From Atopobiaceae bacterium (GTDB lineage: Bacteria; Actinomycetota; Coriobacteriia; Coriobacteriales; Atopobiaceae), in NCBI GenBank assembly GCA_017510785.1, contig JAFWMH010000049.1, positions 23,380 to 87,379 of the forward strand: a stretch of DNA of 64,000 nucleotides, given 5' to 3'. The notes below the pieces were generated by a model. That model was not told the DNA's origin. It saw only the letters and a program-made list of their open reading frames with translations, and made no database searches. Position numbers and translations under genes: made by a program. This document shows positions 24,798-33,399 of the stretch, one piece after another (the stretch's first letter is position 1; the number at the start of each line of letters is the position of its first letter).

Positions 24798-26105
24798 TCA
24801 CTCTTCTTCAGCCTCCTCGTCGGCAGGCAGTTCCTCTCGCATTACACGAATCATCGCAAGGCGACGGCCACGCATGGTGAGCACCTCGAAGGTGAAGTTA
24901 TCCTTGCGGAACGAATCACCCACACGCGGAAGCTTGTCGGCAAGCTCGAGCACAAAACCTGCAATCGTTTCGTACTCGGCGTTGTCTTCGATGGGCCAGC
25001 CGAGCTCGATGGCGTCGTCGATGGAGTAACGACCGTCCACAACCCACGTATTCTCGTCGGGTTGACTGATGTAGCGATTGTCGGGGTCGAATTCATCCTC
25101 GATTTCGCCAACGACCTCCTCGACGATATCCTCGACGGTTATAACGCCGGCAGTACCACCGTACTCGTCTACCACAATAACCATCTGGTCATGCGCTGCC
25201 TGCATTTCGGAAAGCAGCGGAATAATGTCCTTGGTCTCGGGCACATAGGTGGCGTTTCGTGCGTAATTACTCACGGCTTTTTCGGCCGCATTCTCTTCGA
25301 GCACGGGCGTGAGCAAATCCTTGATATGTGCGATGCCAACGATGACATCGATGTCCTCATGATAAATTGGTACGCGACTGTAGCCCGTACGACGCATAAC
25401 GGCAAGAGCCTCCATGCACGTAGCGGTATCCTCGATGGCCTCAACGTCAACGCGTGGGATCATGACCTCGCGCGCAACGGTATCGCCCAAGTCGATGACA
25501 TCATGAATCATGGACTTCTCTTCTTCGGTGAGCTCCTCGGCGTCCGTCACCATGTAGCGGATTTCGTCCTCGCTCACGTTTTGGCGGTCGTCGGTAGACT
25601 TTATGTGCAACAGCGTCGCAAGGCCGTTCGCGCTCGCCGCAGTGAGCCACACCAGCGGCTTGGCCATGGACGAGAACGCCCTAAGGGGGCCAGCAACTTG
25701 CTTGCTCACTTTTTCGGCATCCGCCATGGCGATGCGCTTAGGCACCAGCTCGCCAACCACAATTGAGAAGTACGACAAGAACAGCGTGATGAGCACCGTC
25801 GCCACTGCGCCAGACGCAGGTATGCCAAAGGTATCCAACACCCTCGCCAAAGGCTCCGAGAGACTCGTCGCAGCGAAGGCCGAGCTCGCGAAGCCCACGA
25901 GTGTAATGGCCACTTGAATGGCGGCCAAGAAGTCGCCGGGATTATCAATAACCTCTGCGGCCGTTTTTGCGCGGCGGTCACCTTCCTCGGCCTCGTGGTC
26001 GAGCACGACTTTCTTCGCAGTTGAAAGGGCCATTTCCGACATGGAAAAATAGCCGTTGACAATAGTTAGAAGTACGGTTACGGCAATCGAAAGAGCTATA
26101 TCCAC
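24798..26105 (-). CDS. CNNM/CorC-HlyC family transporter-like protein
   Basis: A 435-residue membrane protein. Residues 1-190 form the CNNM (DUF21) membrane domain with about four segments, 205-330 hold two CBS motifs (VPIYHEDIDVIVGIAHIKDLL; MVIVVDEYGGTAGVITVEDI) and 345-425 a CorC_HlyC domain. Homologues export magnesium or take part in Mg/Co resistance; they were once named hemolysins. The start is GTG at 26105 with AGGAGG upstream. No direct partner adjacent. Confidence 0.9.
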   Translation of the reverse strand: MDIALSIAVTVLLTIVNGYFSMSEMALSTAKKVVLDHEAEEGDRRAKTAAEVIDNPGDFLAAIQVAITLVGFASSAFAATSLSEPLARVLDTFGIPASGAVATVLITLFLSYFSIVVGELVPKRIAMADAEKVSKQVAGPLRAFSSMAKPLVWLTAASANGLATLLHIKSTDDRQNVSEDEIRYMVTDAEELTEEEKSMIHDVIDLGDTVAREVMIPRVDVEAIEDTATCMEALAVMRRTGYSRVPIYHEDIDVIVGIAHIKDLLTPVLEENAAEKAVSNYARNATYVPETKDIIPLLSEMQAAHDQMVIVVDEYGGTAGVITVEDIVEEVVGEIEDEFDPDNRYISQPDENTWVVDGRYSIDDAIELGWPIEDNAEYETIAGFVLELADKLPRVGDSFRKDNFTFEVLTMRGRRLAMIRVMREELPADEEAEEE

Positions 26106-26192
26106 GCGGCGGCGCTACCTCCTAGGCCGAAGTTACAATGTTGTAAGTGTAGCAGAGTTGGCTCGCAACTCTCACGCGGCGGTGCCGAAACT

Positions 26193-26441
26193 CTACGCGA
26201 GCTCGAAACCCACGGAGGCAACAGCTTCGGCAACCGTGGCTGCGTCAAGGTCGCCCTCGTATGTGACAAGCCCCGTTTCGTGGTTCGCCTGCGCGTTAGT
26301 GGCACCGCGCTCCTCGAGTGCCATGCACATACGTTTTTCGCATGCATTGCAATGCATGCCATCGACGTGCACAGTATGCGTCTCGGCAACCGCCTTGTCC
26401 TCAACGCCCGCATGCGCGGCAAACAAATCCTTGAGTCCCAT
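26193..26441 (-). CDS. Small HMA-domain metal-binding protein
   Basis: An ~82-residue protein with a CopZ-like heavy-metal-associated fold. The metal site is GMHCNACEKR (CxxC). The N-terminal ~20 residues (MGLKDLFAAHAG) are extra. ATG at 26441 is chosen for GGAG 6 bases upstream; an ATG four codons earlier is possible. Such proteins carry Cu(I) to P-type ATPases, but none is in the window. Confidence 0.8.
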   Translation of the reverse strand: MGLKDLFAAHAGVEDKAVAETHTVHVDGMHCNACEKRMCMALEERGATNAQANHETGLVTYEGDLDAATVAEAVASVGFELA

Positions 26442-26789
26442 GTTGTGCTCCATTCTTGAGAACGTTAGTCTCCTTGCATTGTAACCAAACCGCATTCATC
26501 ACACGCAGATTATGGTGCATGCATCGTTTAAACCACATGTCGCGCAACGGCGTACAACTACGGTATTACATCCGTACCTCCTTATTTAGAAACCGAACCA
26601 GCAAAAATCATTCTCAACTTGTCAAGAAGAAAAAATTCCCAAACGAAAGTGGCCATTTTGAAACAGCCGTGTTTATCTGGGAAAATACAAAAATCGGCTC
26701 AATAGCTGTATGCTAGCGGGGAGTTTGCTGTCTGTTAGCCTCTGTAAAGTGCGGTGCCACGTATTGGTTCGAGCTTTAAGGAGGCTCAC
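26442..26789. other. AT-rich non-coding stretch before a plus-strand gene
   Basis: Notably more AT-rich than its surroundings, with A-runs near 26627-26636. It must hold the divergent promoters of the HMA gene and the gene at 26790; a TATGCT near 26709 is a possible -10 but no good -35 is seen. Confidence 0.5.
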
Positions 26790-27848
26790 ATGGCACTGTA
26801 CTGGCCCGATGCAAAGGTTGCTCTCGACATTATTGACGATCCAGATCGCAGGCCCTTCGAGGGCGGGGATGACTACACCGTTTTGCGCGTGTGCTGCGCC
26901 GACTTCATGGATCCCGAGTCGTTTGCCAAGACGGCCGCGCGATTGCGCGAGCTTCTTGGACAGCCGGATGAATCCCATGACGACGATGGGTTAGACAACA
27001 TCGAAATCATTGCACGCACCGAGGAGGAAGCCACGTTTATGCGCGATGCGGCTCAGCGCGATGGGCGCTTTGTTCGTAGTGTGAGCTTGTGGAATGGTCC
27101 GATTCCAGAGGGCTCCTTTGAAATCATTGGTGACGGACTACGCATGAGCACTCCCGAGTATATGTTTTATCGCAAGGCCAACCAGCTGCCCTTCGTAGAG
27201 GCAATTCAGTTGGGCAACGAGCTGTGCGGACGTTTTTCGACGGCGCTTACCTGCTATAACAGCGGCGACGATTTTGAGTACTTGAGTAGCACGCGTACCT
27301 CGACGAGCCTCATCCGCAAGTATCTTAAGAGCGCGAGTGGGACCAAGGAAGGCAAGCGTGCGCGACGCGTGCTTCGGTACGTGTGCGACGAAGCGGGAAG
27401 CCCCATGGCAAGCTATCTCCACACATGCCTGTGTTTGCCGCCCGCACGCGGAGGATATGGTATTGCTCGTCCCGAGCTTTGCGTCGTCATAGAGGGCGAA
27501 GAGAATCTGCTTCCGTCACCCCACGGATCGTATTTGGCGTACGACATGTTTTGGCCCAAGGAACGCGTAGCACTGCAATACGTTGGAAAGTCCGAGCCAA
27601 CCGAAAACCAATTGAGCGCACTCCAGGCCGAGGGGGTTCGTGCGGTTTGCGTAACGCGACGTGATGCCTGCGAACCGAAGCGGCTCCATCGTGTTGCGTG
27701 TAAGCTTGCCGAACTGCTCGGAAAGCCTTTGGGGGACGATACGCGCGCCTGGAAGGCGGCCCGGAAGAAGCTGTGCTCGCAAATCGAGCCGCCGCAGTTT
27801 GACGACATGCGCATCACGCTTGACGATATTCAGAAGCACTATCGCTAG
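26790..27848 (+). CDS. DUF559/AbiEi-like protein with degenerate nuclease core
   Basis: A 352-residue cytoplasmic protein. The N-terminal third is acidic and unfamiliar. From about residue 190 the layout follows actinobacterial DUF559-type (PD-(D/E)XK, Vsr-like) proteins: AGSPMASYLHTCLCLP, a GYGIARPEL block, then DMFWPKERVALQYVGK where active members have D-x-W-x(n)-E-Y-D-G, and a final AVCVTRRD. The usual catalytic Glu of the EYDG block is Gln here, so activity is doubtful. AAGGAGG fixes the ATG. Stand-alone gene; role unknown, possibly a relic or regulator of a defence module. Confidence 0.5.
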   Translation: MALYWPDAKVALDIIDDPDRRPFEGGDDYTVLRVCCADFMDPESFAKTAARLRELLGQPDESHDDDGLDNIEIIARTEEEATFMRDAAQRDGRFVRSVSLWNGPIPEGSFEIIGDGLRMSTPEYMFYRKANQLPFVEAIQLGNELCGRFSTALTCYNSGDDFEYLSSTRTSTSLIRKYLKSASGTKEGKRARRVLRYVCDEAGSPMASYLHTCLCLPPARGGYGIARPELCVVIEGEENLLPSPHGSYLAYDMFWPKERVALQYVGKSEPTENQLSALQAEGVRAVCVTRRDACEPKRLHRVACKLAELLGKPLGDDTRAWKAARKKLCSQIEPPQFDDMRITLDDIQKHYR

Positions 27849-28197
27849 TACCTTCCGTTTACTCGTTTCTCAGGGTTTGGGTATGCGTACAGTTGGTACT
27901 GAGTGGAGCCTGCCGTCTATGAGGTTCAATGCTTTGCACTTATCTTCTCTTTGAGAACCGCATGGTACAAAAGTACACTGCCTTCATTGTTGGACACGTT
28001 TCTGTTCCACGTGGGGCGTTCGTAGCGACCGCTTGTTACGGACGCCCCACATTGTTTGTGACTGATGGCGGGGCACATACCTGCTACGTCACAAGCACAG
28101 CCTTGCGCCCCAATGTTGTTGCTATCGACGTTGTAGAAAAACCTCACCCCTCGAGGTTCCGTACTAGTCAAAATGGCATATCGATGCCAAGTCGCAC
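27849..28197. other. 349-base non-coding stretch
   Basis: Between the DUF559-like gene and the Rpn remnant. Apart from the hairpin at 28011-28050 nothing recognisable is seen. Confidence 0.5.
28011..28050 (+). terminator. Strong hairpin after the DUF559-like gene
   Basis: Stem GTGGGGCGT/ACGCCCCAC (28011-28019 with 28042-28050), extended inside by CGTA/TACG, followed by ATTGTTTGTG. It lies about 160 bases past the stop codon. Confidence 0.6.
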
Positions 28198-28646
28198 CTA
28201 CTCAGTCAACTCGAACTCTTGGCACAGCTGATTGAGCTTCTTTTGATCGTGCAACGCCGGTAGTAAATCACTACTACGACCCACCTCCTGCAATACATCG
28301 GCGAGTTGCGATATGAGCACTGTTTGCTGAACACGACCTTCCTGCATGCCTTTCTGCATGCCTTTCTGCATGCCCACTTCTTCGGCCTCTTGCGCTAGTT
28401 GTTCATAATACTCCGACCAAAACATGACGTTCTTCCTCCAATCGGGTCGCGCGATGATGGAGTGAACCTCCTCGTCAAGAGCGCGGACAAACTCATCATC
28501 CCCATCATACTCCCCAGACAGGTATGAGAGTAGTGCTTCGAGCTCTTCCTGCACACCCCCGTCGCCATCGTCCTTGCCAGGCGTCGTCCACGCAGCATTG
28601 AGAAATACCTCGCAAGTCCCGTCACCCAGCCCAAGAGTACTATCAC
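28198..28646 (-). pseudogene. Rpn-family (PD-(D/E)XK transposase-like) C-terminal remnant
   Basis: The frame reads DGTCEVFLNAAW, then a helical region with LLSYLSGEYDGDDEFV and the repeat GMQKGMQKGMQEGR, and ends ...CQEFELTE. This matches the C-terminal half of Rpn/YhgA-type recombination-promoting nucleases, and parallels the copy at 29996 (DGTTRVFVNALAW; EGRKEGRKEGR). The nuclease half is missing: homology stops at about 28623, next to the stop of the mupG-like gene, so the 5' part was lost. The GMQKG units are a 12-base tandem repeat. Confidence 0.75.
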
Positions 28647-29834
28647 CTACCGAACAGGAAGGAACACGCAGATGTCACCATCACGAATCGTGTCGAACAT
28701 AGAGAACTCTTCTTGGTCAATCCGCGCAACGAGATTGCGTGTGCCATCGTTTGCCATCGGACGCAGCGCTACCTGCAGCTCGCCCGCATAGTGTTGGTAG
28801 TTGTTGTTCACAACCATCACGTCGCCCGGCTCAAATGACGGCGCCGCATATCGGCGCGGCTCTATGGATTTATCTGCGAACACGACGCGAGGTCCACGCG
28901 AACGCCACATCCACTCGGAACTATCTCCCATGTCTACATGCGGGAAATAATCGAACAATATTGAACGCTCCACATCAGAAACGTCATACACCGGCTCGAC
29001 GCAAATCTTCTTTTGCACGCTGTAATCCAGCGGGTCACTCATAAACGACGCCATTTCGGCAACTAATTGCTCATGCGCCTCCGAAAGATAGTGTGGCACA
29101 ACTGGGTCTAGCGCCTCCCGCACTCCCGCGAGTTCAGCCTCGCTCGCATACGCATTACCAAAAAAGACTTCGGTAGCACCTCCGGCAACCACCAGTCGCG
29201 CCTGGAGACTGGACGGTAGGTCGCGCAAACGTTCAACGGTAGGCAGCCCATCCCTCGCGTCCCATACGCCATGAGTATTTTTGGCATGCGACGAAATGAA
29301 TGCCCCAACTCGTATGCCCGCACGCGAAAGATCCGTGTTTACCTGGCGGAATTTATCCCATGCAAAACCGGTATAGCGCTGCGGATAGAAATTATGACAA
29401 GCAAGGATACGATCTTTAGGCGCACCTGCCGCACACAACGCCGAAATAGTTCGCGGCTTAAGAGCCGAGGCATTGTACTCAATCTTCATGCCGTACGGGT
29501 TGTTAAGCATAACGAGGTTCTCGTCCTCTCCATATGCTCCATCCATACGCAAGATGTCGGCTCCGATGCGCGCGAACGGTGTGAGGTCGTGCGGCGTAGC
29601 GCCTAGCCGACGCATGCACGCAGGATTGACGTCTAGCGACACCTCCATGCCAAGCTCATGCGCAACGTCGTTGAGTCGTTTGAACAGCTCAAGCACCTCG
29701 CGCGGCGTTCCGTCAACCGAAAACATGCTACTAAACACGCGCGTAAACCCGTGACGTGCCGCACAAACGAGGTATACGGCAATCTCCTCAAGCGGGCGTA
29801 TGTCGGGATAGACTGAAACTCCGAGCGTGATCAT
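28647..29834 (-). CDS. DUF871 / MupG-like 6-phospho-N-acetylmuramidase
   Basis: A 395-residue protein of the DUF871 family, which includes MupG, the enzyme that cleaves MurNAc-6-P-GlcNAc during cell-wall recycling. The N-terminal TIM barrel (about 1-240) shows LGVSVYPD, TRVFSSMFS, SLDVNPACM and HNFYPQRYTGF; the C-terminal cyclophilin-like part (about 270-395) ends DICVFLPVR. ATG at 29834 has AAAGGA upstream. Homologous genes usually sit with PTS or MurQ genes; here it stands alone between two Rpn remnants, suggesting a rearranged neighbourhood. Substrate is inferred from family. Confidence 0.85.
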   Translation of the reverse strand: MITLGVSVYPDIRPLEEIAVYLVCAARHGFTRVFSSMFSVDGTPREVLELFKRLNDVAHELGMEVSLDVNPACMRRLGATPHDLTPFARIGADILRMDGAYGEDENLVMLNNPYGMKIEYNASALKPRTISALCAAGAPKDRILACHNFYPQRYTGFAWDKFRQVNTDLSRAGIRVGAFISSHAKNTHGVWDARDGLPTVERLRDLPSSLQARLVVAGGATEVFFGNAYASEAELAGVREALDPVVPHYLSEAHEQLVAEMASFMSDPLDYSVQKKICVEPVYDVSDVERSILFDYFPHVDMGDSSEWMWRSRGPRVVFADKSIEPRRYAAPSFEPGDVMVVNNNYQHYAGELQVALRPMANDGTRNLVARIDQEEFSMFDTIRDGDICVFLPVR

Positions 29835-29995
29835 GGCAGTTCCTTTCGCTGGACGCACCATAGCTGTTCCTCAACATACATTATCACCGATATCACTCTG
29901 TTCGACCTTACCCTTTTGCACCCGCCGTGATGGCGACCCGACCCGAAGACCGCACCGCACACTTCGTGCAACAAGATGCTTTTCTTGGTGAACAA

Positions 29996-30769
29996 CTACT
30001 CGATGCCCAGCTCCTGCAGGAGCGAATCGCGCACACCGGAATCGACCATCGCTTCGAAAACCTCGTCGGACCTGCCCCGCTCCTTGAGCGCATTTGCAAG
30101 CAAGGCATTGAGCCGCCTCTCGTTAGCTTGGCCTTCTTCACGTCCTTCCTTGCGCCCTTCCTTGCGCCCTTCCTTGCGCCCTTCCTTAATCGCGAGAGCC
30201 CTCTGTTCCTCAAGGTAACGCTCGAGCTTCATGCGGTTGTGCCTCCATTCGGGCTGCTGGCGCACCCGCCGGACGGCAGCCTCAACCTTGCGTGTAAAAT
30301 CATCCTCTACCATCGTAGCGTCACACAGGTACCGAAGGAAGGGCTTCAGCCGCTCGTTGGCACACTTTTCCCACGCGAGCGCGTTTACAAACACGCGCGT
30401 AGTGCCGTCGGGCATCTCCGTTTTATCCTCCTTACAGTGGGGAGTCACTGTGTAGGTAGCTAGTTCACGCTCAAAGGGATCAAACGAGCAGATGAACAGG
30501 ACATACGAGTCCGTCATATCCTCGTACATCACTCCCGGAGCAATGCAGTCCATATCGTTGGAGCTAATATAGAAGCGCGACCGTTTTTCCAAGCTTCCTT
30601 GGTTGGCATTCCGCAGCTCCACGTCGTAAATTGTGCCCGATTCATCCGCCACGTACACGTCCATGCGTATTCCTTTGGCACCAATTTCGGGCACGACCGC
30701 ATACTCGGCACCTACGAACTGAATGTGGTCTATGGGTACTTCCAAAACAATCTCTAGAGGGCGCGACAT
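29996..30769 (-). pseudogene. Rpn-family nuclease gene, 5'-truncated
   Basis: From about 30769 the frame matches Rpn proteins: RPLEIVLEVPIDHIQ, GAKGIRMDVYVADESG, the central YVLFICSFDPFER, DGTTRVFVNALAW and the charged repeat KEGRKEGRKEGR near the C-terminus. Family members act as DNA nucleases promoting RecA-independent recombination. The first 50-60 residues usual for the family, before RPLEIVLE, are missing and replaced by unrelated sequence. A 257-residue product could still start at the ATG at 30769, but no ribosome site is visible. The DNA encoding EGRK is a 12-base tandem repeat. Confidence 0.7.
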
Positions 30770-30899
30770 GCCCATGTTCGATTTCCTAGCAGGTCTGTTG
30801 GTCGCCGCAATGGCGGCCGATTCGGCAACCACGATCGCGTTGCTCGCCCAGGCGGCGAGCAGGACTCGGGAACTGTGGAGGAGGTGGCAGCGCAAGTAG
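30768..30899 (+). CDS. Small hydrophobic peptide, candidate type I toxin (43 aa)
   Basis: A 43-residue peptide: MPMFDFLAGLLVAAMAAD then a short polar hinge, a second hydrophobic stretch and a basic tail ending RRWQRK. One membrane segment plus a charged end is the layout of Fst/holin-like toxins. A weak AGAGG lies 8 bases before the ATG. The gene is followed by a bidirectional hairpin and, beyond it, a minus-strand promoter pointing back at the gene, as in type I toxin-antitoxin loci. It begins exactly at the truncation point of the antisense Rpn gene. No plus-strand promoter is obvious. Confidence 0.5.
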   Translation: MPMFDFLAGLLVAAMAADSATTIALLAQAASRTRELWRRWQRK

Positions 30900-30919
30900 C
30901 GGATGACGTTCGGATAAAC

Positions 30920-31001
30920 CAAAGGCCCGGATTGCGGCCGGGCCTCAAGTAAAAAACCGGCGCCGCCCGTACTGCTTTTAAACCCAACGGGCCTTGCTGG
31001 T
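30920..31001 (-). ncRNA. Candidate antisense RNA converging on the small peptide gene
   Basis: Inferred transcript from the minus-strand promoter at 31008-31035 to the hairpin at 30923-30945, about 80 nt. It would pair with the 3' region of the peptide mRNA. Size and convergent arrangement resemble RNA II of Fst-type systems; the existence of the RNA is inference. Confidence 0.3.
30923..30945. terminator. Bidirectional hairpin shared by toxin-like and antisense transcripts
   Basis: Stem AGGCCCGG/CCGGGCCT with loop ATTGCGG. On the minus strand it is followed by TTTGGTTTATCC. Confidence 0.65.
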
Positions 31002-31007
31002 ACGTCC

Positions 31008-31035
31008 ATTATACCCGTTGTCCCCCCAAGGGCAA
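31008..31035 (-). promoter_or_regulatory. Minus-strand promoter for candidate antisense RNA
   Basis: Perfect TATAAT (31008-31013) with TTGCCC (31030-31035) 16 bases upstream on the minus strand. Confidence 0.5.
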
Positions 31036-31042
31036 CGGGTAT
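31011..31042 (+). terminator. Second plus-strand terminator
   Basis: 10-bp stem ATACCCGTTG/CAACGGGTAT followed by TTTGGTCTTTTTATG. It overlaps the minus-strand promoter. The 31043-31282 stretch that follows shows nothing recognisable. Confidence 0.7.
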
Positions 31043-31282
31043 TTTGGTCTTTTTATGCTAGGTACTACGTACCAGCGAACCAGGAATCTGTTCAGGCCCG
31101 TCGCATCACGAACTACGCTCACGAAACAGACCGCCCAGGCAGCTCGTCACACCGCGCCCCGCGTCTTCCGCCGTCCGTCCTTGAGCAACAATGCACGGGC
31201 ACCACAAGCGTCACGGCCGAGAGCTGCGAGCCGTTTAATAGCTTACGAGGAATCGTCGCGCTCAAAAATCGCTCGAACCCAC

Positions 31283-33373
31283 CTAACGCACTGGAGCAGG
31301 AGCCATTTCACCCGGCCGATGCGCGCGACGGATATCCCCGAGACACGCCTTGGCGCGGTCGTAGACGAAGCACACCGCAATGCAGAAGAGTATCTCGACG
31401 CAAGCGTTTGCAATCCAATCGTAGCTAACATTAAAGCTCTGGTTACCGCACGCCCATCTCGCCCACATCCTACGCAGGCAGTGGATGGCGAGCATCACCA
31501 TGCTGTTTCGCCCAAGCCAAACGAGCAAATTGGCTACGCAGTCGTTAAAAGCGGAGCTGTTTGAGGCACTACGATCGTCGAGACGCGCGGAAGCCCAGTA
31601 AACCGCAAGACTACCCGCACAAGCGCCGACGATGCAGGCAACGAACCCGGGATACCTGCGCGTCGCCATCTCGATTTGGAAGCCACCCGTCGCAAGGGCA
31701 ACCCACACCGCCACAATAAGCACGACCGTCGCGACCACAGGCTTCTTCTTGAGCAACCCACGCTTGCCGACCTCATCGCCCAACAGCATGAAGACTTGCG
31801 CGAAGAGCGCCACGTCGGCACTCCACGGCAAGAAGAGCCGCCGCATGCCAAGCCACCAACCGACAACGCACATACCCACTGGCACCAAATACGAAACGTA
31901 TGGATGGCAACTCACCGTTAGGCGTCGGCTCACGACGTACAAGTTGCGCGCGACGAAGAGACACGCCACGAACCAAACCGGACCCACCGAAAGGAATCCA
32001 GTAAAGATCGTACCCGTAAAGCTCATACCAACCACCATCGCCTGCAGACGATGCCACACGACGAGCTTGGTATTCTCAACCGTCACCAGCCCCTTAAGAA
32101 GCACCGCAAGCAGGCACACAACCACATAAGGCAATATAAGAGTCCGCAGCGACCGTCGGAAGGTACGCCGCACATCGTAGCGACCGGCGATGAAGATAGC
32201 GTTCGCCATAAAGAAGAGCGGCATGTGGAAGGCGAATATCAGCTTGCGAACGACGGGATCCATATCACCCTGATGGCCTACCACAACGAGCAGAATCACG
32301 AGGCCCTTCGCAATATCGTAGGAGCGGATGCGACGCGACACCTCGCGCTCGCTCTCACCAGCCCGCGACCGTAACCACCGAATCGCACAGACGGCCACGA
32401 CTCCCACGATGCTCCAGAGCACCCTAAGCATAAGAAGGCACAACCTCGTCCTCTCGGAACCCCACATGTCGCCCGCAAGTCCAAGTGGCCCCATCAGGGT
32501 CTCCCATGGTATTACAATAAGATCGAACATATGAAAACAGAGTGCGGTCAGCGCGTTTCTACCGTACGCTGCCAAACCGTCCGAAACATGGGGAATGCAC
32601 TCAATAAAGCCGGACACCCACAAAACAACAAGCGAACCTGCAAGCGCACCGAGAATGTCTACGGGAATGCAGGGATAAAAGCATCGCACCATGGAGAGGT
32701 GTCGGTCGGCAAAACACAACACCGCCAACCACACCGCCAATGCGCCCGCGCCGAGTCTGTGGGGGACGACTCCCCTGCCCAGTGACTCGGGAAACCGCTC
32801 TCGAGCCATATGCCCTATGTGAATAAAGAGCACGGCGCACATGCCAGGCTGTATGGAAAACGGCAGCCACCATCCCTTAGTCGCCACCCCAACTGCAAAG
32901 AGCGCAATTGCCGCGGGCGTCGCCCACCTCTTGTCGGCAATCGCATCGTACATGGTCAATGCCCAAAAGAGCGCGAGTAGGAACCATATCGTACCGAACG
33001 ACGTAATCCCTCCTCCCGGAGCCTTAGGAGATCCGCTGCCATACAAAGCTCTCACGAAACAATTTGCGATGCCCTGCCAACTGTGGCCGACGTCCCCCAA
33101 AAGCGCCAATTTCACACCCCGGCACACACAACAAATGGTTGCACACATCACATAGGGCACCAGCAGCCGCATAGCGCGCTTCTTCAGAGCCTTTGCAGCA
33201 TCCGAAGGCTTGCGATAAAAACAACCACTGATGAGGAAGAACAGCGGCACATGAAAGGTGAAAACAACCGCGTTCACCCCGCGCCAGCTGAAATGCCCCG
33301 CAATGATGCAGAGCATCCCAATGCCCTTTGCAATGTCGAAGCTGCGTATACGCGCGCGATTACCACTACTCAT
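31283..33373 (-). CDS. Tandem acyltransferase-3 membrane protein (two fused copies)
   Basis: A 696-residue polytopic protein made of two acyltransferase-3 (fucose-4-O-acetylase-like) domains. Copy 1 starts IRSFDIAKGIGMLCIIAGH and has FTFHVPLFFLISGCFY; copy 2 begins near residue 350 with IRSYDIAKGLVILLVVVGH and has FAFHMPLFFMANAIF. Each copy has about ten membrane segments and the early His expected for acyl transfer. Family members add acetyl groups to sugars at the cell surface. The single-copy size is about 340, so this is a duplication fused in frame. It lies 26 bases after the restriction enzyme gene on the same strand. Acceptor unknown. Confidence 0.85.
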   Translation of the reverse strand: MSSGNRARIRSFDIAKGIGMLCIIAGHFSWRGVNAVVFTFHVPLFFLISGCFYRKPSDAAKALKKRAMRLLVPYVMCATICCVCRGVKLALLGDVGHSWQGIANCFVRALYGSGSPKAPGGGITSFGTIWFLLALFWALTMYDAIADKRWATPAAIALFAVGVATKGWWLPFSIQPGMCAVLFIHIGHMARERFPESLGRGVVPHRLGAGALAVWLAVLCFADRHLSMVRCFYPCIPVDILGALAGSLVVLWVSGFIECIPHVSDGLAAYGRNALTALCFHMFDLIVIPWETLMGPLGLAGDMWGSERTRLCLLMLRVLWSIVGVVAVCAIRWLRSRAGESEREVSRRIRSYDIAKGLVILLVVVGHQGDMDPVVRKLIFAFHMPLFFMANAIFIAGRYDVRRTFRRSLRTLILPYVVVCLLAVLLKGLVTVENTKLVVWHRLQAMVVGMSFTGTIFTGFLSVGPVWFVACLFVARNLYVVSRRLTVSCHPYVSYLVPVGMCVVGWWLGMRRLFLPWSADVALFAQVFMLLGDEVGKRGLLKKKPVVATVVLIVAVWVALATGGFQIEMATRRYPGFVACIVGACAGSLAVYWASARLDDRSASNSSAFNDCVANLLVWLGRNSMVMLAIHCLRRMWARWACGNQSFNVSYDWIANACVEILFCIAVCFVYDRAKACLGDIRRAHRPGEMAPAPVR

Positions 33374-33399
33374 AAAGCATCACTCAAATGTAAAGGTAA

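Noticed and set aside
30141..30192. 12-bp tandem repeat in the Rpn gene as an independent element
   Set aside because: It encodes the EGRK repeats normal for Rpn C-termini.
31055..31564. Plus-strand open frame overlapping the acyltransferase 3' end
   Set aside because: Mostly antisense to the acyltransferase, no ribosome site, no recognisable product.
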